Source: Auanema rhodensis (lineage: Eukaryota > Nematoda > Chromadorea > Rhabditida > Rhabditidae). From it: a stretch of DNA of 64,000 nt. The notes under the pieces are model-generated. The model saw only the letters and a list, made by a program, of their open reading frames with translations. It had not been told where the DNA came from and made no database searches. Of this stretch, positions 24,703 to 37,582 are shown piece by piece (the stretch's first letter is position 1; each line of letters opens with the position of its first letter). The stretch lies in assembly GCA_964057225.1 (NCBI GenBank), contig OZ059898.1, positions 10,354,001 through 10,418,000 on the forward strand, read 5' to 3'. Position numbers and translations under genes: made by a program.

Positions 24703-26650
24703 TTCTAAAATGTTAGATTGTTTCCGAAAAATTATGAAAAGTCAAGTTCTACTGATTTGAAGAGAATTGTAAGTTTTTGAAAATAATTAAAAATTAGTTC
24801 TCTCTACTATTAACTGATTGTCGGCTAAAATATGGTAACAGTTTTTATAAAAAATTTCCATGATTAGGATTAAACAAAGAAAAAAAATCAAAGAGAAACA
24901 CTTCTTGTTTACTTACTTGATTATACTACTTGAAATTCCAACAAAAGTAAAGTAAAACTGTTAAAGCGAGTAAAACTGTTGAACGATTTGAAGACAATTG
25001 TAAGTTTTAGAAAAGAATTAAAGTTCAGCTATCTCTACTATTAACTGATTATCGGCTAAAATATAGTAACAGTTTTTATTAAAAGTTTCCATGATTAAGA
25101 TTAAACAAAGAAAAAAAATCAAAGAGAAACACTTCTTGTTTACTAATTTGATTATAACACTTGAAAATCCAACAAAAGTAAAATAAAACTGTGAAAGCGG
25201 GTAAAACTGTTGAACGATTTGAAGACAATTGTATGTTTTAGAAAAGAATTAAAGTTCAGCTATCTCTACTATTAACTGATTATCGGCTAAAATAAGGTAA
25301 CAGTTTTTATTGAAAGTTTCCATGATTAAGATTAAACAAAGAAAAAAAATCAAAGAGAAACACTTCTTGTTTACTTACTTGATTATACTACTTGAAATTC
25401 CAACAAAAGTAAAGTAAAACTGTTAAAGCGAGTAAAACTGTTGAACGATTTGAAGACAATTGTAAGTTTTAGAAAAGAATTAAAGTTCAGCTATCTCTAC
25501 TATTAACTGATTATCCGCTAAAATAAGGTAACAGTTTTTATTGAAAGTTTCCATGATTAAGATTAAACAAAAAAAAAAATCAAAGAGAAACACTTCTTGT
25601 TTACTTACTTGATTATACTACTTGAAATTTCAACAAAAGTAAAGTAAAACTGTTAAAGCGAGTAAAACTGTTGAACGATTTGAAGACAATTGTAAGTTTT
25701 AGAAAAGAATTAAAGTTCAGCTATCTCTACTATTAACTGATTGTCGGCTAAAATATGGTAACAGTTTTTATGAAAAATTTCCATGATTAGGATTAAACAA
25801 AGAAAAAAAATCAAAGAGAAACACTTCTTGTTTACTTACTTGATTATACTACTTGAAAATCCAACAAAAGTAAAGTAAAACTGTTAAAGCGAGTAAAACT
25901 GTTGAACGATTTGAAGACAATCGTAAGTTTTAGAAAAGAATTAAAGTTCAGCTATCTCTACTATTAACTGATTATCGGCTAAAATAAGGTAACAGTTTTT
26001 ATTGAAAGTTTCCATGATTAAGATTAAACAAAGAAAAAAAATCAAAGAGAAACACTTCTTGTTTACTTATTTGATTATAACACTTGAAATTCCAACAAAA
26101 GTAAAGTAAAACGGTTAAAGCGAGTAAAACTGTTGAACGATTTGAAGACAATTGTAAGTTGAAGAAAAAAATTGAAGTTCAGCTATCTCTACTATTAACT
26201 GATTATCGGCTAAAATAAGGTAACAGTTTTTATTGAAAGTTTCCATGATTAAGATTAAACAAAGAAAAAAAATCAAAGAGAAACACTTCTTGTTTACTTA
26301 TTTGATTATAACACTTGAAATTCCAACAAAAGTAAAGTAAAACGGTTAAAGCGAGTAAAACTGTTGAACGATTTGAAGACAATTGTAAGTTGAAGAAAAA
26401 AATTAAAGTTTAGCTCTCTCTACTATTAACTGAATGTCGGCTGAAATAAGGTAACAGTTTTTATTAAAAGTTTCCATGATTAAGATTAAACAAAGAAAAA
26501 AAATCAAAGAGAAACATTTCTTGTTTACTAATTTGATTATAACACTTGAAAATCCAACAAAAGTAAAATAAAACTGTGAAAGCGGGTAAAACTGTTGAAC
26601 TAAAACAGTCTTTATAAAATATAAATGATATATTTTTATAAAAGTGAAGT

Positions 26651-26721
26651 TGCATCGGCCGGGAATCTAACCCGGGTCGCCCGCGTGGCAGGCGAGCATT
26701 CTACCACTGAACCACCGATGC
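26651..26721 (-). tRNA. tRNA-Gly-GCC: tRNA-Gly(GCC), copy 18, C56A variant
   Basis: Counterpart of copy 12 at +5,423. Confidence 0.85.
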
Positions 26722-27285
26722 TTCGAAAATGTTAGATTGTTTCCGAAAAATTATGAAAAGTCAAGTTCTACTGATTTGAAGAGAATTGTAAGTTTTAGAA
26801 AATAATTAAAAATTAGTTCTCTCTACTATTAACTGATTGTCGGCTAAAATATGGTAACAGTTTTTATAAAAAGTTTCCATGATTAGGATTAAACAAAAAA
26901 AAGAATTAAAGAGAAACACTTTTTGTTTACTTTTTTGATTATAATACTTGAAATTCCAAAAACAGTAGAATAAAATTGAGAAAGCGACAAAAACAGTTGA
27001 ACGATTTGAAGAGAATTGTAAGTTTTAGAAAAGAATTAAAGTTCAGCTCTCTCTACTATTAACTGAATGTCGGCTAAAATATAGTAACAGTTTTTATAAA
27101 AAGTTTCCATGATTAAGATTAAACAAAGAAAAAAAAAATCAAAGAGAAACACTTCTTGTTTACTAATTTGATTATAACACTTGAAAATCCAACAAAAGTA
27201 AAATAAAACTGTGAAAGCGGGTGAAACTGTTGAACTAAAACAGTCTTTATAAAATATAAATGATATTTTTTTATAAAAGTGAAGT

Positions 27286-27356
27286 TGCATCGGCCGGGAA
27301 TCGAACCCGGGTCGCCCGCGTGGCAGGCGAGCATTCTACCACTGAACCACCGATGC
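27286..27356 (-). tRNA. tRNA-Gly-GCC: tRNA-Gly(GCC), copy 19, intact
   Basis: Intact; counterpart of copy 13 at +5,423. Confidence 0.97.
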
Positions 27357-27919
27357 TTCTAAAATGTTAGATTGTTTCCGAAAAATTATGAAAAGTCAAG
27401 TTCTACTGATTTGAAGAGAATTGTAAGTTTTTGAAAATAATTAAAAATTAGTTCTCTCTACTATTAACTGATTGTCGGCTAAAATATGGTAACAGTTTTT
27501 ATAAAAAATTTCCATGATTAGGATTAAACAAAAAAAAGAATTAAAGAGAAACACTTTTTGTTTACTTATTTGATTATAATACTTGAAATTCCAAAAACAG
27601 TAGAATAAAATTGAGAAAGCGACAAAAACAGTTGAACGATTTGAAGAGAATTGTAAGTTTTAGAAAAGAATTAAAGTTCAGCTCTCTCTACTATTAACTG
27701 AATGTCGGCTAAAATATAGTAACAGTTTTTATAAAAAGTTTCCATGATTAAGATTAAACAAAGAAAAAAAAATCAAAGAGAAACACTTCTTGTTTACTAA
27801 TTTGATTATAACACTTGAAAATCCAACAAAAGTAAAATAAAACTGTGAAAGCGGGTAAAACTGTTGAACTAAAACAGTCTTTATAAAATATAAATGATAT
27901 ATTTTTATAAAAGTGAAGT

Positions 27920-27990
27920 TGCATCGGCCGGGAATCTAACCCGGGTCGCCCGCGTGGCAGGCGAGCATTCTACCACTGAACCACCGATGC
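27920..27990 (-). tRNA. tRNA-Gly-GCC: tRNA-Gly(GCC), copy 20, C56A variant
   Basis: Counterpart of copy 14 at +5,423. Confidence 0.85.
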
Positions 27991-28555
27991 TTCTAAAATG
28001 TTAGATTGTTTCCGAAAAATTATGAAAAGTCAAGTTCTACTGATTTGAAGAGAATTGTAAGTTTTTGAAAATAATTAAAAATTAGTTCTCTCTACTATTA
28101 ACTGATTGTCGGCTAAAATATGGTAACAGTTTTTATAAAAAATTTCCATGATTAGGATTAAACAAAGAAAAAAAATCAAAGAGAAACACTTCTTGTTTAC
28201 TTACTTGATTATACTACTTGAAATACGAAAAAAAGTAAAGAACAATTGAGAAAGCGACATAAACAGTTGAACGATTTGAAGAGAATTGTAAGTTTAAGAA
28301 AAGAACTAAAGTTTAGCTTTGTCTACTATTAACTGATTATCGGCTGAAATATGGTAATAGTTTTTTATTAAAAGTTTCCATGATTAAGATTAAACAAAGA
28401 AAAAAAAATCAAAGAGAAACACTTCTTGTTTACTAATTTGATTATAACACTTGAAAATCCAACAAAAGTAAAATAAAACTGTTAAAGCGAGTAAAACTGT
28501 TGAAATAAAACAGTTTTTATTAAATATAAATGATATTTTTTTATAAAAATGAAGT

Positions 28556-28626
28556 TGCATCGGCCGGGAATCGAACCCGGGTCGCCCGCGTGGCAGGCGA
28601 GCATTCTACCACTGAACCACCGATGC
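28556..28626 (-). tRNA. tRNA-Gly-GCC: tRNA-Gly(GCC), copy 21, intact, T5 type
   Basis: Counterpart of copy 15. The inverted repeat AAAACTGTT/AACAGTTTT at 28493-28517 marks the monomer-cassette junction. Confidence 0.97.
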
Positions 28627-29420
28627 TTCGAAAATGTTAGATTGTTTCCGAAAAATTATGAAAAGTCAAGTTCTACTGATTTGAAGAGATTTGTAAGTTT
28701 TAGAAAAGAATTAAAGTTCAGCTATCTCTACTATTAACTGATTATCGGCCAAAATAAGGTAACAGTTTTTATTGAAAGTTTCCATGATTATGATTAAACA
28801 AAGAAAAAAATCAAAGAGAAACACTTCTTGTTTACTTATTTGATTATAATACTTGAATTTCCAAAAACAGTAGAATAAAATAGAGAAAGCGACGAAAAAA
28901 GTTGAACGATTTGAAGAGAATTGTAAGTTTCAGAAAAGAATCAAAGTTCAGCTATCTCTACTATTAACTGATTATCGGCTGAAATAAGGTAACAGTTTTT
29001 ATTGAAAGTTTCCATGACTATGATTAAACAAAGAAAAAAAAATCAAAGAAAAACACTTCTTGTTTACTTATTTGATTATAACACTTGAAATTCCAACAAA
29101 AGTAAAGTAAAACTGTTAAAGCGAGTAAAACTGTTGAACGATTTGAAGACAATTGTAAGTTGAAGAAAAAAATTAAAGTTTAGCTCTCTCTACTATTAAC
29201 TGAATGTCGGCTGAAATAAGGTAACAGTTTTTATTAAAAGTTTCCATGATTAAGATTAAACAAAGAAAAAAAATCAAAGAGAAACACTTCTTGTTTACTA
29301 ATTTGATTATAACACTTGAAAATCCAACAAAAGTAAAATAAAACTGTTAAAGCGAGTAAAACTGTTGAAATAAAACAGTTTTTATTAAATATAAATGATA
29401 TTTTTTTATAAAAATGAAGT

Positions 29421-29491
29421 TGCATCGGCCGGGAATCGAACCCGGGTCGCCCGCGTGGCAGGCGAGCATTCTACCACTGAACCACCGATGC
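29421..29491 (-). tRNA. tRNA-Gly-GCC: tRNA-Gly(GCC), copy 22, intact, T5 type
   Basis: Counterpart of copy 16 at +5,424; also the left edge of the block repeated 21,025 bp further on. Confidence 0.97.
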
Positions 29492-30515
29492 TTCGAAAAT
29501 GTTAGATTGTTTCCGAAAAATTATGAAAAGTCAAGTTCTACTGATTTGAAGAGATTTGTAAGTTTTAGAAAAGAATTAAAGTTCAGCTATCTCTACTATT
29601 AACTGATTATCGGCTAAAATAAGGTAACAGTTTTTATTGAAAGTTTCCATGATTAAGATTAAACAAAGAAAAAAAATCAAAGAGAAACACTTCTTGTTTA
29701 CTTATTTGATTATAACACTTGAAATTCCAACAAAAGTAAAGTAAAACTGTTAAAGCGAGTAAAACTGTTGAACGATTTGAAGACAATTGTAAGTTTTAGA
29801 AAAGAATTAAAGTTCAGCTATCTCTACTATTAACTGATTATCGGCTAAAATAAGGTAACAGTTTTTATTGAAAGTTTCCATGATTATGATTAAACAAAGA
29901 AAAAAATCAAAGAGAAACACTTCTTGTTTACTTATTTGATTATAATACTTGAATTTCCAAAAACAGTAGAATAAAATAGAGAAAGCGACGAAAAAAGTTG
30001 AACGATTTGAAGAGAATTGTAAGTTTCAGAAAAGAATCAAAGTTCAGCTATCTCTACTATTAACTGATTATCGGCTGAAATAAGGTAACAGTTTTTATTG
30101 AAAGTTTCCGTGATTAATATTAAACAAAGAAAAAAAATCAAAGAAAAACACTTCTTGTTTACTTATTTGATTATAACACTTGAAATTCCAACAAAAGTAA
30201 AGTAAAACTGTTAAAGCGAGTAAAACTGTTGAACGATTTGAAGACAATTGTAAGTTGAAGAAAAAAATTAAAGTTTAGCTCTCTCTACTATTAACTGAAT
30301 GTCGGCTGAAATAAGGTAACAGTTTTTATTAAAAGTTTCCATGATTAAGATTAAACAAAGAAAAAAAATCAAAGAGAAACACTTCTTGTTTACTAATTTG
30401 ATTATAACACTTGAAAATCCAACAAAAGTAAAATAAAACTGTGAAAGCGGGTAAAACTGTTGAACTAAAACAGTCTTTATAAAATATAAATGATATTTTT
30501 TTATAAAAGTGAAGT

Positions 30516-30586
30516 TGCATCGGCCGGGAATCGAACCCGGGTCGCCCGCGTGGCAGGCGAGCATTCTACCACTGAACCACCGATGC
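30516..30586 (-). tRNA. tRNA-Gly-GCC: tRNA-Gly(GCC), copy 23, intact
   Basis: Intact with T4 terminator. The 5' flank has a private CCGAAACATTATG, shared only with copy 45, its 21,025-bp counterpart. Confidence 0.97.
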
Positions 30587-32304
30587 TTCGAAAATGTTAG
30601 ATTGTTTCCGAAACATTATGAAAAGTCAAGTTCTACTGATTTGAAGAGAATTGTAAGTTTTAGAAAAGAATTAAAGTTCAGCTATCTCTACTATTAACTG
30701 ATTATCGGCTAAAATAAGGTAACAGTTTTTATTGAAAGTTTCCATGATTAAGATTAAACAAAGAAAAAAATCAAAGAGAAACACTTCTTGTTTACTTACT
30801 TGATTATAATACTTGAAATTCCAAAAACAGTAAAATAAAATTGAGAAAGCGACAAAAACAGTTGAACGATTTGAAGAGAATTGTAAGTTTAAGAAAAGAT
30901 TTAAAGTTTAGCTTTGTCTACTATTAACTGATTATCGGCTGAAATATGGTAACAGTTTTTATTGAAAGTTTCCGTGATTAAGATTAAACAAAGAAAAAAA
31001 AATCAAAGAGAAACACTTCTTGTTTACTTATTTGATTATAACACTTGAAATTCCAACAAAAGTAAAGTAAAATTGAGGAAGCGACAAAAACAGTTGAACG
31101 ATTTGAAGAGAATTGTAAGTTTAAGAAAAGATTTAAAGTTTAGCTTTGTCTACTATTAACTGATTATCGGCTGAAATATGGCAACAGTTTTTATTGAAAG
31201 TTTCCATGATTAAGATTAAACAAAGAAAAAAATCAAAGAGAAACACTTCTTGTTTACTTACTTGATTATAATACTTGAAATTCCAAAAACAGTAAAATAA
31301 AATTGAGAAAGCGACAAAAACAGTTGAACGATTTGAAGAGAATTGTAAGTTTAAGAAAAGATTTAAAGTTTAGCTTTGTCTACTATTAACTGATTATCGG
31401 CTGAAATATGGTAACAGTTTTTATTGAAAGTTTCCATGATTAAGATTAAACAAAGAAAAAAATCAAAGAGAAACACTTCTTGTTTACTTACTTGATTATA
31501 ATACTTGAAATTCCAAAAACAGTAAAATAAAATTGAGAAAGCGACAAAAACAGTTGAACGATTTGAAGAGAATTGTAAGTTTAAGAAAAGATTTAAAGTT
31601 TAGCTTTGTCTACTATTAACTGATTATCGGCTGAAATATGGTAACAGTTTTTATTGAAAGTTTCCGTGATTAAGATTAAACAAAGAAAAAAAAATCAAAG
31701 AGAAACACTTCTTGTTTACTTACTTGATTATAATACTTGAAATTCCAAAAACAGTAAAATAAAATTGAGAAAGCGACAAAAACAGTTGAACGATTTGAAG
31801 AGAATTGTAAGTTTAAGAAAAGATTTAAAGTTTAGCTTTGTCTACTATTAACTGATTATCGGCTGAAATATGGTAACAGTTTTTATTGAAAGTTTCCGTG
31901 ATTAAGATTAAACAAAGAAAAAAAAATCAAAGAGAAACACTTTTTGTTTACTTATTTGATTATAATACTTGAAATTCCAAAAACAGTAGAATAAAATTGA
32001 GAAAGCGACAAAAACAGTTGAACGATTTGAAGAGAATTGTAAGTTTTAGAAAAGAATTAAAGTTCAGCTCTCTCTACTATTAACTGAATGTCGGCTAAAA
32101 TATAGTAACAGTTTTTATTAAAAGTTTCCATGATTAAGTTTAAACAAAGAAAAAAAATCAAAGAGAAACACTTCTTGTTTACTAATTTGATTATAACACT
32201 TGAAAATCCAACAAAAGTAAAATAAAACTGTGAAAGCGGGTAAAACTGTTGAACTAAAACAGTATTTATAAAATATAAATGATATTTTTTTATAAAAGTG
32301 AAGT

Positions 32305-32375
32305 TGCATCGGCCGGGAATCGAACCCGGGTCGCCCGCGTGGCAGGCGAGCATTCTACCACTGAACCACCGATGC
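32305..32375 (-). tRNA. tRNA-Gly-GCC: tRNA-Gly(GCC), copy 24, intact
   Basis: Intact; a private GAATTCTAAG word in its 5' side recurs only beside copy 46. Confidence 0.97.
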
Positions 32376-32939
32376 TTCTAAAATGTTAGATTGTTTCCGA
32401 AAAATTATGAAAAGTCAAGTTCTACTGATTTGAAGAGAATTCTAAGTTTTTGAAAATAATTAAAAATTAGTTCTCTCTACTATTAACTGATTGTCGGCTA
32501 AAATATGGTAACAGTTTTTATAAAAAATTTCCATGATTAGGATTAAACAAAGAAAAAAATCAAAGAGAAACACTTCTTGTTTACTCACTTGATTATACTA
32601 CTTGAAATACGAAAAAAAGTAAAGAACAATTGAGAAAGCGACATAAACAGTTGAACGATTTGAAGAGAATTGTAAGTTTAAGAAAAGAACTAAAGTTTAG
32701 CTTTGTCTACTATTAACTGATTATCGGCTGAAATATGGTAACAGTTTTTTATTAAAAGTTTCCATGATTAAGATTAAACAAAGAAAAAAAAATCAAAGAG
32801 AAACACTTCTTGTTTACTAATTTGATTATAACACTTGAAAATCCAACAAAAGTAAAATAAAACTGTTAAAGCGAGTAAAACTGTTGAAATAAAACAGTTT
32901 TTATTAAATATAAATGATATTTTTTTATAAAAATGAAGT

Positions 32940-33010
32940 TGCATCGGCCGGGAATCGAACCCGGGTCGCCCGCGTGGCAGGCGAGCATTCTACCACTGAA
33001 CCACCGATGC
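32940..33010 (-). tRNA. tRNA-Gly-GCC: tRNA-Gly(GCC), copy 25, intact, T5 type
   Basis: Intact. Its 5' side at 33,068-33,090 is the uninterrupted version of the site into which the right retrotransposon inserted. Confidence 0.97.
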
Positions 33011-34035
33011 TTCGAAAATGTTAGATTGTTTCCGAAAAATTATGAAAAGTCAAGTTCTACTGATTTGAAGAGATTTGTAAGTTTTAGAAAAAAATTAAAG
33101 TTCAGCTATCTCTACTATTAACTGATTATCGGCTAAAATAAGGTAACAGTTTTTATTGAAAGTTTCCATGATTATGATTAAACAAAGAAAAAAATCAATA
33201 AGAAACACTTCTTGTTTACTTATTTGATTATAATACTTGAATTTCCAAAAACAGTAGAATAAAATAGAGAAAGCGACGAAAAAAGTTGAACGATTTGAAG
33301 AGAATTGTAAGTTTCAGAAAAGAATCAAAGTTCAGCTATCTCTACTATTAACTGATTATCGGCTGAAATAAGGTAACAGTTTTTATTGAAAGTTTCCGTG
33401 ATTAATATTAAACAAAGAAAAAAAAATCAAAGAGAAACACTTCTTGTTTACTTATTTGATTATAACACTTGAAATTCCAACAAAAGTAAAGTAAAACTGT
33501 TAAAGCGAGTAAAACTGTTGAACGATTTGAAGACAATTGTAAGTTGAAGACAAAAATTAAAGTTTAGCTCTCTCTACTATTAACTGAATGTCGGCTGAAA
33601 TAAGGTAACAGTTTTTATTAAAAGTTTCCATGATTAAGATTAAACAAAGAAAAAAAATCAAAGAGAAACACTTCTTGTTTACTAATTTGATTATAACACT
33701 TGAAAATCCAACAAAAGTAAAGTAAAACTGTTAAAGCGAGTAAAACTGTTGAACAATTTGAAGACAATTGTAAGTTGAAAAAAAAAATTGAAGTTTTGCT
33801 CTCTCTACTATTAACTGAATGTCGGCTAAAATATGATAACAGTTTTTATTAAAAGTTTCCATGATTAAGATTAAACAAAGAAAAAAAATCAAAGAGAAAC
33901 ACTTCTTGTTTACTAATTTGATTATAACACTTGAAATTCCAACAAAAGTAAAATAAAACTGTGAAAGCGGGTAAAACTGTTGAACTAAAACAGTCTTTAT
34001 AAAATATAAATGATATTTTTTTATAAAAGTGAAGT

Positions 34036-34106
34036 TGCATCGGCCGGAAATCGAACCCGGGTCGCCCGCGTGGCAGGCGAGCATTCTACCACTGAACCAC
34101 CGATGC
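34036..34106 (-). tRNA. tRNA-Gly-GCC: tRNA-Gly(GCC), copy 26, C61T variant
   Basis: T-stem C61 is T, turning the conserved G53-C61 pair into G.U and changing the B box to GGTTCGATTTC. Activity is probably reduced but uncertain. Confidence 0.88.
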
Positions 34107-35134
34107 TTCGAAAATGTTAGATTGTTTCCGAAAAATTATGAAAAGTCAAGTTCTACTGATTTGAAGAGAATTGTAAGTTTTAGAAAATAATTAAAAATAA
34201 GTTCTCTCTACTATTAACTGATTGTCGGCTAAAATATGGTAACAGTTTTTATAAAAAGTTTCCATGATTAGGATTAAACAAAAAAAAGAATTAAAAAGAA
34301 ACACTTCTTGTTTACTTACTTGATTATACTACTTGAAATTCGAAAAAAAGTAAAAAACAATTGAGAAAGCGACATAAACAGTTGAACGATTTGAAGAGAA
34401 TTGTAAGTTTAAGAAAAGAATTAAAGTTTAGCTTTGTCTACTATTAACTGATTATCGGCTGAAATATGGTGACAGTTTTTTATTAAAAGTTTCCATGATT
34501 AAGATTAAACAAAGAAGAAAAAATCAAAGAGAGACACTTCTTGTTTACTTATTTGATTATAATACTTGAAATTCCAAAAACAGTAAAATAAAATTGAGAA
34601 AGCGACAAAAACAGTTGAACGATTTGAAGAGAATTGTAAGTTTAAGAAAAGATTTAAAGTTTAGCTTTGTCTACTATTAACTGATTATCGGCTAAAACAT
34701 GGTGACAGTTTTTTATTAAAAGTTTCCATGATTAAGATTAAACAAAGAAAAAAAAATCAAAGAGAAACAGTTCTTGTTTACTAATTTGATTATAACACTT
34801 GAAATTCCAACAAAAGTAAAGTAAAACTGTTAAAGCGAGTAAAACTGTTGAACAATTTGAAGACAATTGTAAGTTGAAAAAAAAAATTAAAGTTTAGCTC
34901 TCTCTACTATTAACTGAATGTCGGCTAAAATATGATAACAGTTTTTATTAAAAGTTTCCATGATTAAGATTAAACAAAGAAAAAAATCAAAGAGAAACAC
35001 TTCTTGTTTACTAATTTGATTATAACACTTGAAATTCCAACAAAAGTAAAATAAAACTGTGAAAGCGGGTAAAACTGTTGAACTAAAACAGTCTTTATAA
35101 AATATAAATGATATTTTTTTTATAAAAGTGAAGT

Positions 35135-35205
35135 TGCATCGGCCGGGAATCGAACCCGGGTCGCCCGCGTGGCAGGCGAGCATTCTACCACTGAACCACC
35201 GATGC
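35135..35205 (-). tRNA. tRNA-Gly-GCC: tRNA-Gly(GCC), copy 27, intact
   Basis: Intact, 1,099 bp from copy 26; the 3' flank A/T run is one base longer than in copy 1. Confidence 0.97.
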
Positions 35206-36412
35206 TTCGAAAATGTTAGATTGTTTCCGAAAAATTATGAAAAGTCAAGTTCTACTGATTTGAAGAGAATTGTAAGTTTTAGAAAATAATTAAAAATAAG
35301 TTCTCTCTACTATTAACTGATTGTCGGCTAAAATATGGTAACAGTTTTTATAAAAAGTTTCCATGATTAGGATTAAACAAAAAAAAGAATTAAAAAGAAA
35401 CACTTCTTGTTTACTTACTTGATTATACTACTTGAAATTCGAAAAAAAGTAAAAAACAATTGAGAAAGCGACATAAACAGTTGAACGATTTGAAGAGAAT
35501 TGTAAGTTTAAGAAAAGAATTAAAGTTTAGCTTTGTCTACTATTAACTGATTATCGGCTGAAATATGGTGACAGTTTTTTATTAAAAGTTTCCATGATTA
35601 AGATTAAAGAAAGAAGAAAAAATCAAAGAGAGACACTTCTTGTTTACTTATTTGAATATAATACTTGAAATTCCAAAAACAGTAGAATAAAATAGAGAAA
35701 GCGACGAAAAAAGTTGAACGATTTGAAGAGAATTGTAAGTTTTAGAAAAGAATTAAAGTTCAGCTATCTCTACTATTAACTGATTATCGGCTAAAATAAG
35801 ATAACAGTTCTTATTAAAAGTTTTCATGATTACGAATAAACAAAAAAAAGAATCAAAAAGAAACACTTCTTGTTTACGTATTTGATTATAATACTTGAAA
35901 TTCCAAAAACAGTAGAATAAAATAGAGAAAGCGACGAAAAAAGTTGAACGATTTGAAGAGAATTGTAAGTTTTAGAAAAGAATTAAAGTTCAGCTATCTC
36001 TACTATTAACTGATTATCGGCTAAAATAAGGTAACAGTTTTTATTAAAGCGAGTAAAACTGTTGAACGATTTGAAGACAATCGGCTAAAATAAGGTAACA
36101 GTTTTTATTAAAGCGAGTAAAACTGTTGAACGATTTGAAGACAATTGTAAGTTGAAGAAAAAAATTAAAGTTTAGCTCTCTCTACTATTAACTGAATGTC
36201 GGCTGAAATAAGGTAACAGTTTTTATTAAAAGTTTCCATGATTAAGATTAAACAAAGAAAAAAAATCAAAGAGAAACACTTCTTGTTTACTAATTTGATT
36301 ATAACACTTGAAAATCCAACAAAAGTAAAGTAAAACTGTTAAAGCGGGTAAAACTGTTGAACTAAAACAGTCTTTATAAAATATAAATGATATTTTTTTA
36401 TAAAAGTGAAGT

Positions 36413-36483
36413 TGCATCGGCCGGAAATCGAACCCGGGTCGCCCGCGTGGCAGGCGAGCATTCTACCACTGAACCACCGATGC
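36413..36483 (-). tRNA. tRNA-Gly-GCC: tRNA-Gly(GCC), copy 28, C61T variant
   Basis: Same C61T as copy 26, its counterpart 2,377 bp upstream. A private AAAAATAATG follows in the 5' flank. Confidence 0.88.
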
Positions 36484-37511
36484 TTCGAAAATGTTAGATT
36501 GTTTCCGAAAAATAATGAAAAGTCAAGTTCTACTGATTTGAAGAGAATTGTAAGTTTTAGAAAATAATTAAAAATAAGTTCTCTCTACTATTAACTGATT
36601 GTCGGCTAAAATATGGTAACAGTTTTTATAAAAAGTTTCCATGATTAGGATTAAACAAAAAAAAGAATTAAAAAGAAACACTTCTTGTTTACTTACTTGA
36701 TTATACTACTTGAAATTCGAAAAAAAGTAAAAAACAATTGAGAAAGCGACATAAACAGTTGAACGATTTGAAGAGAATTGTAAGTTTAAGAAAAGAATTA
36801 AAGTTTAGCTTTGTCTACTATTAACTGATTATCGGCTGAAATATGGTGACAGTTTTTTATTAAAAGTTTCCATGATTAAGATTAAACAAAGAAGAAAAAA
36901 TCAAAGAGAGACACTTCTTGTTTACTTATTTGATTATAATACTTGAAATTCCAAAAACAGTAAAATAAAATTGAGAAAGCGACAAAAACAGTTGAACGAT
37001 TTGAAGAGAATTGTAAGTTTAAGAAAAGATTTAAAGTTTAGCTTTGTCTACTATTAACTGATTATCGGCTGAAATATGGTGACAGTTTTTTATTAAAAGT
37101 TTCCATGATTAAGATTAAACAAAGAAAAAAAAATCAAAGAGAAACAGTTCTTGTTTACTAATTTGATTATAACACTTGAAATTCCAACAAAAGTAAAGTA
37201 AAACTGTTAAAGCGAGTAAAACTGTTGAACAATTTGAAGACAATTGTAAGTTGAAAAAAAAAATTAAAGTTTAGCTCTCTCTACTATTAACTGAATGTCG
37301 GCTAAAATATGATAACAGTTTTTATTAAAAGTTTCCATGATTAAGATTAAACAAAGAAAAAAATCAAAGAGAAACACTTCTTGTTTACTAATTTGATTAT
37401 AACACTTGAAATTCCAACAAAAGTAAAATAAAACTGTGAAAGCGGGTAAAACTGTTGAACTAAAACAGTCTTTATAAAATATAAATGATATTTTTTTTAT
37501 AAAAGTGAAGT

Positions 37512-37582
37512 TGCATCGGCCGGGAATCGAACCCGGGTCGCCCGCGTGGCAGGCGAGCATTCTACCACTGAACCACCGATGC
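37512..37582 (-). tRNA. tRNA-Gly-GCC: tRNA-Gly(GCC), copy 29, intact
   Basis: Intact; counterpart of copy 27 at +2,377. A 3.1-kb tRNA-free stretch follows. Confidence 0.97.

Larger units (their letters stand above)
21228..29700. repeat. Tandem duplication with 5,423-bp offset
   Basis: The tRNA series 21228, 21863, 22497, 23133, 23997 recurs as 26651, 27286, 27920, 28556, 29421 with the same variant classes and 3' flanks. Rare words such as CATGACTATG (near 23591 and 29015) recur too. The right limit is approximate. Confidence 0.85.
29421..33082. repeat. ~3.7-kb block, first copy of a duplication at 21,025-bp distance
   Basis: tRNAs at 30516, 32305 and 32940 correspond to 51541, 53330 and 53965 at a constant +21,025, with shared private changes (CCGAAACATTATG, GAATTCTAAG, TTACTCACTTG). 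The right edge at 33078-33082 is TAAGT, the empty target site of the right retrotransposon. Confidence 0.9.
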
